Program-made: the position numbers and the translations under genes
Part shown: positions 33,737-44,762 of the stretch, in pieces
Numbering within the stretch: the first letter of the stretch is position 1
How the letters are laid out: each line of letters begins with the position of its first letter
The notes under the pieces: model-generated
What the model saw: only the letters and a program-made list of their open reading frames with translations
What the model was told of the DNA's origin: nothing
Databases searched by the model: none
Assembly: GCA_019828595.1 (NCBI GenBank)
Contig: JAHQRK010000019.1
Location: forward strand, 558,001-622,000
DNA: 64,000 nucleotides
Source of the DNA: Aphanomyces cochlioides
Taxonomy: Eukaryota > Oomycota > Saprolegniomycetes > Saprolegniales > Verrucalvaceae
Reading direction: 5' to 3'

Positions 33737-34783
33737 CTATTGCAGACTACATGTTTTCGACTTGGCGGTCGCCGTCTCGACGAGCGTCTGGTACTTTGTG
33801 TCGGCGTCATTGAGCTGCTTGAGCAGTTGTTCCTTCTCCCGGGCATCGGCCCTTGTCTTCTCCTGCAGTCTCTACACTCCCCAGGAATCGTAATGAACTC
33901 GTTCAGGTTGTCGTACCGCGACTTCAGCTTGATGCTGCTGATTGCTCTTGAGTTGGTTCACCATCGCATCCTCCTGCGCTTTCACTTGGTCGATCAGTTT
34001 GGTCAGTTCGTTGCGCAAGTCTTGGTTTCGCTGCTTTTCCAGCTCGTGGTCGTCCACCATCTTGGCTTTGTCCCGCTGGAGCTCTTCCAAGAGTGCATTG
34101 TGCATGGCTAGCGTTGCTGCTGTGGCTCCTGTGTCTGCTACTGTAGTTCCAGAGTTGTTGGGTACAGACGACGGCGCTGGTGAAGTCGAGTCGTCGGTTG
34201 GCTTGGTCGAGACGACAGAGAACGTCAGCGTGTCGGAGCTGACGTACTCGACGAGCTTGGATGTCACGAGGACCTTGATCGTCTAAAGCATGGCAGGAAC
34301 GATGCGCTGACGGCGTTGGGACGACTTACATGTGTGTGGTCAAGAGGGAAGGTCATGGTGTTGCCGTGGAAGAAAGCATACGAGAGACCGTAGGCAGACC
34401 TTGGCACCGTCGCCAAGAGCTTGTTCGTCGCCGTCTTGGTGTCGACATGAACCGCGACAGAAATATACAAGAAGGAGCCTTCGACAGCGTTGAGCGTGTC
34501 GGCGTCGTCGTCCGACAAGTCGTCAACATCGGACGGGACTTTGTTTGCTCCTTTGGTCGGCACTTCCAGCGTGTTCTTTGCATTCAAGGACGGTCGGAGC
34601 TGGACGACAAGGATGCCAAGCGAGTCGCCGTCGTCGTTTAGAATCGAGACGCTCGTTTCCACGTCGAGCCTTTCAAGGAGCATCAACACGATGAGATAGA
34701 GATGAAAGGCTGTACATGTGTCGAAGGGGACGAAGGTAGACGATGGCCTGCCCGACAGTCGCCGCCATGGCCGACGACAACAT
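33737..34783 (-). CDS. C2-like (kinesin-3-type) beta domain plus coiled coil, 4 exons
   Basis: Coding order is 34783-34716, 34669-34330, 34282-33917 and 33871-33737, giving 302 residues; introns are 45-47 bp. The start ATG of MLSSAMAA was chosen because exon 1 then joins, by a 46-bp intron, to MLDVETSVSILNDDGDSLGIL. That block, QAIVYL before it and the later YAFFHG segment resemble the beta-sandwich after the motor in kinesin-3-like proteins; the match is modest. The C-terminal 110 residues are an alpha-helical coiled coil (HNALLEELQRDKAKMVDDHE). No motor domain is present or nearby. The gene starts 51 bp after the stop of the receptor-RGS gene on the same strand. Confidence 0.6.
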
Positions 34784-34834
34784 GGTTGAAACCGTGGTGT
34801 GGCAAAAAATAGCATCGTTCCTTTCATGGGTTTA

Positions 34835-36703
34835 CTACTGGTCTAACAAAATATTTCGACTGAACGTCGGCCCCGAGTCGACGATCGCAGTGTCCAAGTG
34901 GCTCTTGGACCGCTGTCGGGTCTGCAGCTGTCCTTGCGGCGCGTCGAGCTGGTTGTCGTCCACACCGGCGTGTTCGTGTCGCTGTGGGCCGTCCGTGGCA
35001 AACTTTCGAGAGTTTGTCCGGTGGCTTGGACTCTATTGCGAGCAGGTAGATGAGTTCTGGCGCGCGGAGACGATGGAGTACCTCAGGGGCTGGCACACCA
35101 TGGAGTTCGTCCTGCTCTGGATGTGTCTCGGAGGATTTTGAGTGAAGGATCGAGTTCCACGGGGGGACTTTGACCGCTTTCACGGGGGCGACGTCGCGCA
35201 GGAGATCGGACTTGGTCGCCACTTTTTGAACGTACTCCAAGCTGTGGATCGATCTCCTCCGTGTGTGGAAGACCATCCAGTCTTTCCCAAGCTCATCCTG
35301 CTCATACTTGGCCAGATCAGTCGTCACCATGATGCGAACCTAAGTTGACATCGACGTCGTCATGGAGCAGCTCAAGACGTACCAGCTCTTGCCGTAGGGG
35401 CTCAAAGAACTCGACGTCGACTTCTTCGACTTGGGGGACGACTTTGGATCCGTTGATCATGACGAGCGATGCATTTTTCTTGAGCCGGTGGATCATCTTG
35501 GAGTACTTGCGTCGAATCCTCTCTGGCAGAAGCGGGTAGACGCTGAACGTGCCGTCGGGGGCAATGTGTTGTTGGTACAATTCAAACGCATCGAGTTTGC
35601 TCTCGCCCTCTCGAAAATCCACGCAAGCTTTCCACGCGAGCAGGATGGCAGTCTGGCCATGACAAAATTCCATGTAGCTCATGTAGTTTTCACTGTTTTG
35701 GAGATACGAGTCCCAATTGACCTAGCGACGTCAGAGCTCTAGATGCCCCAAGGCGGTCGGTTGGTACCTGGAGCGACGTACTGCCAGTGAGGTCTTGGAT
35801 TTTATGCCGCTCTTTGTACGCGCTGATGAGCGGAAGCAAGATGTTGAAGTAGACAATGCCTTGGAGTGCTTGCGTTGTGAGCATCTCCGAGAGATGGTAC
35901 TGACTGAGAGCTGTCGTGTAGTGAGAAACAGCCCAGTTGGTCAAGCAGAGGCAACTGCAGACGAGCATGTAGACACTCGTGTACTCGTACGACGAGCGCA
36001 CGAGGAACGTGTCCATCGTATACCGAAGTTGGTACGCCACGAACAAAAATGCCGCGAGGACGACGGTGACTTGGCCGATGGCGATATAAGTGATCACGTC
36101 AAAGAAAGCGAGCTAGATGGACTATCAAACCACTCAAAGGGGGGGAATGCATTACCGACGTGCATTGTGCATAAGTGAGCTGGCTGATGGTCGGCGCATT
36201 GAGCACGAGAAGAATGATGTGGGGGAGGTTCCACACGACGCAGACGCAAATGCCAGCCGGTACTTGGATGCCAGGAATGATCATGCCGCGGAAATAGTTC
36301 CACACAGCGACGCGGTCATGGGGCACATGTGTAGGGCGGGCAATGATTTCCGTAATGCCGTAGAGCACGAGGACTGTGAAGGCCGTCCAGACGAGGACAA
36401 AGACAGCCGTGTTTCCAGTTGTCACGAGCACAAGGAGCACGGATCTACATCGATCAATATGAGTTCCAGAGTCGCCTGGCGATGGAGACGAGCATACCCG
36501 CAGGCTGCTTGGCCGCTGTACAATATACAAGGAGGCTGGACGAGGCAGTAGATGGATGCGAGAATGCCCGCGCAGGCCGTTCCAGTTGGCATCCGGTGCT
36601 TGATCGTCGGGAGGTCGCGAAAGTAGAGATATATCATCACTGCAATCGGCATGTAAATATATGAAGCCCAGAGCAGTATGAGCGGCACGACACTCGACTC
36701 CAT
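34835..36703 (-). CDS. Seven-helix receptor fused to an RGS domain, 6 exons
   Basis: Coding order is 36703-36498, 36444-36156, 36112-35768, 35721-35383, 35339-35082 and 35032-34835, giving 544 residues; introns are 43-54 bp. The first 275 residues contain about seven hydrophobic helices (for example VVPLILLWASYIYMPIAV and VTVVLAAFLFVAYQ). They are followed by an RGS domain from about 285 to 405 (MEFCHGQTAILLAWKACVDF, FFEPLRQELVRIMVTTDL). RGS domains speed GTP hydrolysis on G-alpha, so the protein should sense a ligand and directly switch off a G protein, like plant RGS1; this architecture is known in oomycetes. The 140-residue tail is polar with a QLQTRQRSKSH stretch. The last intron was set by the frame of that tail. 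Confidence 0.85.
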
Positions 36704-37507
36704 CGCACCGCCGCCGCCAAGAGTCACAAAAACGTGTCGTTGCCTAAAAATACACGACGTTTCGACAACGTTGCATGTCATGTCCATTAAAGATTCTGTT
36801 CAAATTAGTTCAAGGTGAGATTTTTCTATTGGAGACAATTTGAGCGAACCTGCAGCAATTTGCCAGGAATGCCCCCTCCGTGGACACAGAGCCTCCACAC
36901 GCACGCAGTCGACGCAAGCTTTTGTGAGCTGCAATGCTTTAGTAAAGAGGGATATCGTACCGCCAAGCTAGCGTCATGCTTATTATTCACCCTCGACTTG
37001 AAACTTTCAACGGATATTCGTCCCCACCCCACTGGCCATCAATCTTTGCATCATGCAGTTCCATAGTCCAAGTGACCATGTACCACATTCTCCTAGAGCA
37101 TCTCAAGGTCACTGCGTCTCTCTATAACATTGTTCTCGAAGTGGCAGACGTGGGGGGGCGAGAGCTGTCGTTGCAATGGGGGCTTGTACTTTGGAGCTTC
37201 GTGGCGGCTCGACTCAGTTGGAGGGGGGGGGCTGGGGGTGTCCAGGCCAGCCAAGAACTCGTTTCTCTCTTCAAACGGGAACGAATGTGTGTTGCTTCAG
37301 AACGAGTCGAAAAAGTCTGGTGAGGCTGGTTTGATCGGACTAACTTGACTGAAATTTAGTGCGAGTGTACTGCAAATCCGTGGAAAGGGACATGCTGCGG
37401 TTAGGGTTTCCATACTGAAATTGGAAAGTGGAGACGAGTGATGGTCACTTTGCACTTTGCTGTTTGATTTGTCATCATTTTTCAATTTCCTCTCAAGAAC
37501 AACGAAC
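36704..37507. other. Intergenic, nothing recognised
   Basis: About 800 bp between divergent genes. No motif-bearing frame was seen. A G-rich strand segment (7-9 consecutive G around 37150 and 37223) stands out and could form unusual structure. Promoters of the receptor-RGS gene and the first VWA gene should lie at the two ends. Confidence 0.4.
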
Positions 37508-39025
37508 ATGTCGCCAGTGCCGCCACCAGCTCCTGCTCCCGCTCCATCCAACGCGATCAACAAGACAATTCGTATCTCAAGTGCAGCCGAACGCTTTGAA
37601 ATTGCAGCCGCTGAAGCTTGCTCGACGTTTGTCAATTGCAATTTGGTCGCCCCTTCCGTTGAAGAAGACGAACGCAAACCGATCGACTTGGTCGTCGTCT
37701 TGGATCGGTCGGGAAGCATGGCTGGTGCCAAGCTGGCTCTGTGCAAAAAGACGATGGAATTCCTCGCCCAACAGTTGACTGCCCAAGACCGCGTCGCGCT
37801 TGTCTCGTACGATACACACGTCACGACTGATGTCGCGTTGACAAAGATGGCAGCAGAAGGCAAGGCATTCTTATCTCAGCGAGTCCAAGCTATCGAGGCT
37901 GGCTCCATGACAAATCTCAGCGGTGGTTTGCTCGCCGGCGTTGACGCTGTTCAACAACCAAATCGCGCAGACAACGGAGTGCCCAACCCTGTCAAATCGG
38001 TCCTGCTACTCACGGATGGCCAAGCTAATGAAGGTATTACCAGTCCCGCTGGCCTCGCCAAAATGCTCCAAGGCGTTCTGGACCCACAAGTGTCGGTCCA
38101 CACCTTTGGCTACGGCTCTGACCATGATGCAACCCTCTTGGGCCAACTCGCTGACATTGGCCGTGGCTCTTACTACTTTGTCCAGAACGTCGATGGCGTC
38201 GCATTGGCGTTCGCAAACTGCTTGGGTGGTCTCCTGAGTGTCGTCGCTCAGAACATCAAGCTCGAATGCATTGCGTCGCCTGGCGTGTTGATCCAATCTG
38301 TCAAGACAAAGCGTCCCGCGACGACGGTGACCAACCAAGTCCACTACGAAGTCGACATGGGCGACATGTTTGCCGACGAGAGCCGCGATTTGTTGGTGGA
38401 AGTCCAGTTGACGCCTCAAAATCCCCAAGAAAGCATGAATGTCGTCGAGTTCCGTCTTCGCTATGCCAACGTCGTCGGTTCGTCGATGGACAAAGCCAGC
38501 TCAACTGCTACAATCAGCCGTCCTGCCATCGTGAAAAACGAAGCGTTGAACGAACACGTTGTGCTCCAGAAGCAGCGAGTGCTGGCCGCTGAAGCCATTG
38601 AAGCTGCCCAAGCCCAAGCGACTCGAGGCAACCTCGCTGAGGGGCGCAACTTGATCGCAGCGGTCAAGGAGAAATTGGAAACGGAAATGGCCAAGATGCC
38701 CACCACATCGGCTTACATGGCGCCTCTGCTCAACGACTTGGTCGATTGCACGACCTCCATGGCGACTGAATCCGCCTACCGCAACCATGGCCATGGCCAC
38801 ATGCAGCAGCGAATGCAGAAAGTGTGGATGCAGCGAAGCAACAACATTGAAGTCAATGACGAGGAAGAACTGGATCAGGCGATGGCAGTCCCCATGGCCG
38901 CTCCTGCTCCAAGTTTCGCCTTTGGATCTGCTGCCCCTGCTGCAGCTCCAGCTCCAGCCCCTGGTCGGTTTGGCAACATGGCGCAAACGCGCATGATGAA
39001 GAAAGCGTTCAACTTGTCCAAGTAG
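37508..39025 (+). CDS. von Willebrand factor A domain protein, paralogue 1
   Basis: Single exon, 505 residues from the ATG of MSPVPPPAP. The VWA fold spans about residues 55-240. Its metal-dependent adhesion site is complete: DRSGS at 66-70, threonine in SMTNLSGG, and aspartate in LLTDGQANEG. The C-terminal half resembles the VWA-interacting part of cytosolic copine/WAV3-like proteins, with a helical segment and a basic end (RMMKKAFNLSK). No signal peptide or membrane segment was seen, so it is probably cytosolic. The ligand is unknown. Two paralogues lie at 44763 and 46272 on the other strand, sharing the whole length. Confidence 0.85.
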   Translation: MSPVPPPAPAPAPSNAINKTIRISSAAERFEIAAAEACSTFVNCNLVAPSVEEDERKPIDLVVVLDRSGSMAGAKLALCKKTMEFLAQQLTAQDRVALVSYDTHVTTDVALTKMAAEGKAFLSQRVQAIEAGSMTNLSGGLLAGVDAVQQPNRADNGVPNPVKSVLLLTDGQANEGITSPAGLAKMLQGVLDPQVSVHTFGYGSDHDATLLGQLADIGRGSYYFVQNVDGVALAFANCLGGLLSVVAQNIKLECIASPGVLIQSVKTKRPATTVTNQVHYEVDMGDMFADESRDLLVEVQLTPQNPQESMNVVEFRLRYANVVGSSMDKASSTATISRPAIVKNEALNEHVVLQKQRVLAAEAIEAAQAQATRGNLAEGRNLIAAVKEKLETEMAKMPTTSAYMAPLLNDLVDCTTSMATESAYRNHGHGHMQQRMQKVWMQRSNNIEVNDEEELDQAMAVPMAAPAPSFAFGSAAPAAAPAPAPGRFGNMAQTRMMKKAFNLSK

Positions 39026-39074
39026 GAAGCCATAGTTTAGTTTATTTGAATGAATCTAGTTGTCAAAGTTTAGC

Positions 39075-39539
39075 TTACGCGTTAGCACTACTACGCGGCG
39101 TGGTCAGGTCAGTCCACAATGCTTCGGGGCTTCTGGCGGACACGACAAGACGCCTGCCGTCGCGTTCGATCACTTCCCCATCTGCGTTGAGAAAGACGAG
39201 AAACGGGACCCATGGCACGTCGAATCGCTCGACCAACGCGGCTTTGAGACGCCGGTCGGCAAAAGGCAAAGCCGGGAAGGGAAGCTTGGCGTACGCCTCG
39301 TCGAATTGGTCTTGCGACTGGTCGCTCGAGATGTAGACAAGCTCAAAGTCGGGATGCGCAGACTTGACTTTGTCATACGTGGCAGTCACAACTGGTGTGA
39401 ATTCCTGGCACGGAGAGCACCACAAGGCGCTAAAGTAGAGCCCAACGACGGTTTTACCAGCAAGAGCATGCTCGACAGCCACGTCGCCTTGCGTCTTTGT
39501 CTGAAGTGTGTCGCCAAGAAGGTGCGCCCATGCCGCCAT
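39075..39539 (-). CDS. Nucleoredoxin/tryparedoxin-like thioredoxin-fold protein
   Basis: 154 residues from the ATG of MAAWAHLLG. The redox site is WCSPC (W40, C41, C44), the tryparedoxin/nucleoredoxin variant, followed by the typical YISSDQSQDQFDEAYA, LPFAD and VPFLVFLNADGEVI blocks. It should reduce disulfides or peroxidase partners in the cytosol. An in-frame upstream ATG at 39641 would add an arginine-rich, acid-poor 34 residues that could act as a mitochondrial presequence; which start is used cannot be settled here. Its stop faces the stop of VWA paralogue 1, about 50 bp away. Confidence 0.85.
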   Translation of the reverse strand: MAAWAHLLGDTLQTKTQGDVAVEHALAGKTVVGLYFSALWCSPCQEFTPVVTATYDKVKSAHPDFELVYISSDQSQDQFDEAYAKLPFPALPFADRRLKAALVERFDVPWVPFLVFLNADGEVIERDGRRLVVSARSPEALWTDLTTPRSSANA

Positions 39540-39970
39540 GACAGATGATGTCAAAGTGACTTGGTCGATCGGATTGGTTGAAAATCGCCGACGTGACGTG
39601 ACGACACGATGGAAGGACGATCGACAAGTCCATCGCCGCATGGAGAGTCCATTACGTCGCTACTAATTCAAGCTTTCAGAGGAAAGATTGCTCATAGAAT
39701 GGCAGTGGCGGTCAAGTTGCCGCCGGCCAGATCTACCTCCGCGTCTCGGAGTAAATAATTTCACAAATCTGAAATGTCTCGATTGTTTCACGGAGCTCAC
39801 TCGCCGAGGCTGTGGCTGTCAAAGCAAGCCCATGCAAGTGACCAGCGGCTCTGAAAGCAAGCTGGCAGGCCATCCTCTGCAAACAATTCGCATAACGAAA
39901 GCTAGCGGCGCGATAAGTCAGCAATTGTGTGCCGGTTTGAGCTGGGAAAGTTCACAAAACTGAAATGTCT
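39540..39970. other. Intergenic with short direct repeats
   Basis: The segment TTTCACAAATCTGAAATGTC (39759-39778) recurs with small changes at 39950-39969, and GCTAGCGGCG occurs at 39901 and again near 39983. No gene is recognised. The repeats are too short and diverged to name an element. Confidence 0.4.
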
Positions 39971-42900
39971 CTATGGTTTAGTGGCTAGCGGCGATTCTTT
40001 CAGCCTTCGACTGAAAGCTGTGGCAGTCTGGTGTTTCTTTTGGCTTTTCTTTTCAGCAGTTGGGTCGTCCAGGGTTGCGTTGAGCGCTGCTTTCGCTTCG
40101 TGGACTTGGGCTGGCAGCGGCGACATGCCCATGTCGTTCGATGGCTGCTGCTGCTGAGTCTCGCTCACGTTCATCTGCGGCACCGAGCTCGATCGCTCGA
40201 GCGTTTTCTACAAGCAAGTCAGCCAAATCATCGAGAGAGTATTGCTCTACGGCATCGTCCAGTGGCGGGAGTTGTTTCTTGGACTTGGCTGTGACTTCGA
40301 GACCGCCCGCTCGACCTTGCCAGTGCATTTCTTTCTGTTTGAGTCGTTCCTTCTCGGCTTGCATTTGTTTCTTTTGCTTCTGCTGCCGCTGCCACTCGCG
40401 TTTCTTTTCTTGCACGGACGCATTCGCTAGCGCGAGCGCCGTCGGTCGTTTGGAAAAGAGCACATCTACAACGCCAAGTCAGCATCGTCGACTGGGCGGT
40501 GCTTGGACTTACCTCCTTCTGCTGTAGCTGCTGCTGCTGTCGTCGTCGTCGTAGTTGGGAGGTCAATGTCGTCGGTCATTTCGAGATGGTGCTCTGTCTT
40601 GGCGTTGTTTTCTCGTACGTCAATCACACAGACCGTCTCGACTTGGACAATGCCGTCCGTCGCTGCTTTGTTGGCGCCGAGCGCTTCAATCTTGCCGCCA
40701 GCATGGACGTAGACGTGTCGAATGCGGGGATTTCTCTCCAGGGCTTCCGTCAGGACGCGGATTCCATCGTCGCCAATGTGGTTCTTCCGCAGGTCAATAT
40801 GGGCTAGATCGCAGTTGGACGAGCCCAAGATCGCCGCGATCGCTCGAGCGCCTTCGCCTACAACACCATCGCAATCTGCACCTCGACCAAGTCGACGTAC
40901 TTGTGATAGCATTGCCGTGGAGTTGGAGGTCGTGGACGGAGCTGTTGTTCCGCAGCAAGGCGGCAATTGCGTGCATTTCCTCGTCGCCAATGCCGCTCTC
41001 GGGAAGTTTCAAGCTCAGCTTGGTGTCGTTGTCGGTCGCCCCTTGCGACTTGACTTCATGGACATATCTAGCCATCCGACAAGACGTCAGGCGCTCCAAA
41101 CAACGAGCGCAAGAGCGTACCGAATGAGCGTTTTCCGCTTGGCGTCTTCTTCCTTGGCTAGCTTGTCCTGGAGCCACTGGCATTTCTTCCCGACGTGGTC
41201 CAAATGATCCTGCTTGCTCTCGAGGACCTCCTGGACGGCGACCGTCGCTTCTTCCGCGACCATGAGCTGGTGGCACAGCGTCGCGATCTTCTCCACGACG
41301 CGGAGTTTGACGTTTTGCTGCTTTTGTGCCCACTTGAGGTAGTGGTTGATCCCGAGCTTGTCCAAGTATTCTGGCCATCCATTTGCACTTCGCTTCGGTT
41401 TGATCACGAGGAGCCCGCCATGGGACGCGCGGCATTCCACAAAGAATCGTCCGGCGCTGGTTTCGCTGCTGCTGCTGCTTGTATGGCCGTCTCCGTCGGC
41501 GTCCTTGGCGTTGTTGTCGAGCTCGATCGGCGCTGCGGCGGATTCTTGCGCTGCGACGATTTTATTCTGCAGCGCTTCAAACTTGATCGTGAGCGTGTCG
41601 ACTTCGTCCTAGCCGCCACCACGACCGCTGAGCCCACGACGACGACAATATCGAGAGCTCTCTTACTTGTTTGGCCCGCAGCGCTTCCGTCACGACGCGG
41701 TTGCTCTCGCCCGTCGCGTTGAGTTTATGCGTGAGCTCCGTGTTCTTGTCCTGCAAGCTCAGGATCTGCGCGTGCATCTTCTTCATCTCCTCCTTCGTAC
41801 AGAGCTTGGCCTCTTCGTCGACTTGCATCTTGTTGAGGAGGAACGTGACGCGGGAGCTCATCGTCTTGAGCTTCTCGGCGAGCTGCGTCCTGTCTTCGGC
41901 CTCTTTCAGCTTGGCTTTGACTTCGTCGCGGCAGCGAATGCTCAGTTGGTTGTTGTGTTTTTTCAACGCGTGCAATTGCTCGACGAGGACGTCCTTGTCC
42001 ATTTCAATCTTCACGCGCGTCTTCCCTTCCTGCGTCACGTCTTTGAGCAGCCTCGCGTTCTTCTTCTTGAGCGACAACATCTCGACTTCCTTTTGCTTGA
42101 GCGCATCGAGCGACTTGGTTTTCCCGAGCTCGGCCAGCTTGAGGCGCTCGAGGAGTTGAAACACCTACAGACCGTCGTGAGCTACCGCCGCCGTGAGCGG
42201 ACGGACCTTCTCGGCCATTTCTCGAAGTTGATCGGCCGAGTCGCGGTTCTCCGCCTCCATCCGCGTGCGTTCCTGCTCGGCTTTCTCCAGCCGATTCTGC
42301 AGCGCGCTCTTGTCGGCCATGAGCTGGTCGTTCTCGGTCTATTCCATGGCGAAATGCGTGAAAAAGCGAAAGATGGAGCGCGCTACCTGTAGATGCTTGT
42401 TGGCGTCGATTTGAGACCGCTTGGCTTTCGATTCGAGCTGGAGTTGCGTGTCGCGCTCTTGACCGAGCTCGACCAAGTGGCGGATCTTGTCTTCCATGCC
42501 ATGGAGCGTGTCGTCGCTCTGCCGCTTGGCCTCTTCGAGCGATTGAATCTTCTCGAGGAGCTGATACTGTTTCTCCTTGCGCACCTACAAAGTTGTAAGC
42601 GCGAGCTGACGCTGCCGCCGACGTACGCGCAATTGTTCATGGAGCGATTCCAGCTCGACTTGAGCTTTCATCTTGAGCTCGTTGTTGGCGGTTCGAAGCT
42701 GGTCGGCGTCAATGCGCAGGAGCCGAACTTCTTCAGCGCGGAGCTGGCCGTCGCGCATCGCTCGCCCTGCCATCTCTTCATGCATCTTGGCTGTCGTCAG
42801 CAGCGACGCGTATTTCGTCGCGAGGGTTTCCGCCTCGGCTTTCATCGTCGAGTTTTCCTTGGCAAGCGTCGCCGACTGGCCTTCCTCGATCTCCAGCAGT

Positions 42901-43399
42901 CGGAGGAGCTCGCCGTTGTGATCCGTGAGCACTTTGACGTGCATCTCGCGCTCTTCCATGTTGGCCTACACGACAAAACGACCGTCAGGAATCGCCATGT
43001 CGTCGCGCGAACCTCGGCTTTCTTGAGATGAGCTTCCGCGGCACGGACGCGGCTCTGGAGTTCAAAGTTGGCGTCGCGCAGCGACCGGTTGTCGTCGTCT
43101 GTCTTGGCTTTTTCCATCTTGAGCGCTTGGATTTCGTCGTCCATTTGGTTGAGCGTCGCGAGGAGTTGTGTGTTTTGCTCCGTGAGGATGCGCATCTGCT
43201 CGTCTTTCATCGCGAGCGCTTCCTGCGTCCGCGTTTCCTTGTTGCTCTTGACAGACTTGATCGATGTCGCCACCTGACAGCCATAAACCAACACGAGGAT
43301 CGACACGAAATGTACCAAGGGAATGCTCGCCATGGCTGGCTCCACCGGCGGTGGCGACGTTGATATCACGGCTCGCGCCGTCGTCTCGCTCGACTCCAT
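39971..43399 (-). CDS. Large coiled-coil protein with C-terminal leucine-rich repeats, 11 exons
   Basis: Coding order is 43399-43316, 43273-43013, 42965-42627, 42584-42387, 42338-42207, 42164-41667, 41608-41121, 41067-40901, 40857-40513, 40465-40251 and 40207-39971, giving 987 residues; introns are 42-58 bp. Residues 30 to about 520 are nearly continuous heptad coiled coil rich in E, K, L and Q. A globular part follows (FFVECRASHGGLLVI, then WPEYLDKLGINHYLKW). Then come ribonuclease-inhibitor-type leucine-rich repeats (LSLKLPESGIGDEEM, LQLHGNAITSEGARAI, IDLRKNHIGDDGIRVL), a threonine/alanine run and a charged tail. I do not recognise an orthologue; such architecture is common in basal-body, flagellar or centrosomal proteins. 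Every splice listed preserves the frame. Confidence 0.8.
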
Positions 43400-43527
43400 C
43401 TTAGACAAGCTCCGTCACGTCAAGCATGCACTAGGAGAGGCGGCACTTTGCGTTACGCCAAAGAGCGTTTCAAGCTAAAATTAAAGTCGTGCAAAGTCCC
43501 TGTCCGCCATGTACAGTCAGGCGATCG

Positions 43528-43716
43528 CTACAAGGAGCAAAGGACAACCCACTGCTCTTCCTCCTCGACTGTGAGCTGCATCTTTGCCGTCGTGTAGCTC
43601 CACGCCGAGCTCTCTTCTCGCACGAATCGAGCGACTATTCGCGCCGAGTTGGAGCTTTCAAGGCGTAGTTCGACGAGACTCGGGAGCTTTTGGTCCATGA
43701 GCACGTAGCTTAACAT
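43528..43716 (-). CDS. Small hypothetical protein, possibly one exon of a larger gene
   Basis: An open frame of 62 residues from ATG 43716 has protein-like composition (LPSLVELRLESSNSARIVARF, MQLTVEEEEQWVVL). A second short frame just upstream on the same strand (MRGGVLVQDATATERM, near 43775) could be a first exon, but I find no clean splice joining them. No family is recognised. The longer minus-strand frame reaching 44355 is only the shadow of the DHHC gene. Confidence 0.4.
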   Translation of the reverse strand: MLSYVLMDQKLPSLVELRLESSNSARIVARFVREESSAWSYTTAKMQLTVEEEEQWVVLCSL

Positions 43717-43830
43717 AGCAAGAGCATGCGCTCGGTGGCGGTGGCGTCTTGGACGAGGACGCCGCCGCGCATCTCGTCGTGGTGTTGAAAAGTTGGTCAG
43801 AATTCTGAAACCGTCAGACAAGATCTCGTC

Positions 43831-44713
43831 ATGGCATCTCTCCGTGAAGTCGTGATGGCGTCGGTGGACGTCCTCGACAGCGTCTTGGGACCGCTCTTCG
43901 CTGGCTTTGGGCTCTCGTTGACGGCGTTCTTGGCCTGCAGCTTCTTCTTGTGCATCCTGCCGCGGCTGGACGCGCCATGGTCCGTCGTCGACGCGGTCGT
44001 CGGCATGTACTTCTTCACGCAAGTCTTTCTCAACTACATTCGCTGCATGCGGACCAACCCTGGCCGTCTTCCGCCGACGCATTCCGAGTCGAATCCATTC
44101 CCAGCGTGTTCGTTTTGCCACGCGAGCAAGCCGCCACGAAGCCATCACTGCCATTCTTGCGGCACGTGCGTCCTCGACATGGACCACCACTGTGTCTGGA
44201 TGAACAACTGCATCGGCCGCTTCAACTACCGTACGCTCCATCTCGCTGCCGTCTTCTAAGCCGTGGTTGTCTAGTGTTCTTCTGGCGCTTTCTCTTCTTT
44301 GCCTGGATCGGCTGTGCGTTTGTAGCGAGCGTAGCGCATGCTGCGACGCCGCCAAGTCCGTCGACGGCCGACGACAGCATGACCGTCACGTACTTTGTCG
44401 TGCTGCCATACGTCCTGAGTCTCTGCATTGGTTTGGCCGTCTTGGGCTTTTGGCTCTGGCACGTCTACTTGCTCGTGTCGGGGCAGACGTCCCTCGACGC
44501 CATCTTGCGATATCGGTGAGCCATCCGCGCGCGTGGCGCTCGTCGTAAAATTGCCTTAGGATGCGACTCAAGGCCAAGCCCGTCACGTGGAGTTCCATGC
44601 AGGACAACATCAGCCGCGTCTTGGGGCCGTCGTGGAGTAAGACGCTCTTCTTTCCCAACGCGGTCGTGCATCGAGAGGACGTCCGACCCAATGGACGCAT
44701 GACGATAGTCTAA
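43831..44713 (+). CDS. DHHC-type palmitoyltransferase, 3 exons
   Basis: Exons are 43831-44230, 44275-44515 and 44560-44713, giving 264 residues; introns are both 44 bp. The enzyme attaches palmitate to cysteines of membrane proteins. Two hydrophobic helices come first, then the zinc-binding cysteine-rich domain ([35 protein letters not shown]) with the catalytic DHHC at 118-121, and then two more helices ([16 protein letters not shown] and the [19 protein letters not shown] segment). The end is short, and the last exon carries [10 protein letters not shown] as in many family members. The membrane is likely Golgi or plasma membrane, by family. Confidence 0.92.
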
Positions 44714-44762
44714 CATGTTGTTACTAATATATCCTTCCCCGTCGACTTGACGCCATGCTCGT

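Noticed and set aside
41667..42392. Plus-strand frames (also 42393-43031 and 41195-41722) antisense to the coiled-coil gene
   Set aside because: Their Leu/Glu/Arg-rich sequence is the reverse reading of heptad-repeat coding DNA; splice-consistent exons lie on the minus strand.
43528..44355. 275-residue minus-strand frame
   Set aside because: From 43800 on it is the shadow of the DHHC gene; only its first part (43716-43528 in coding direction) may be real.
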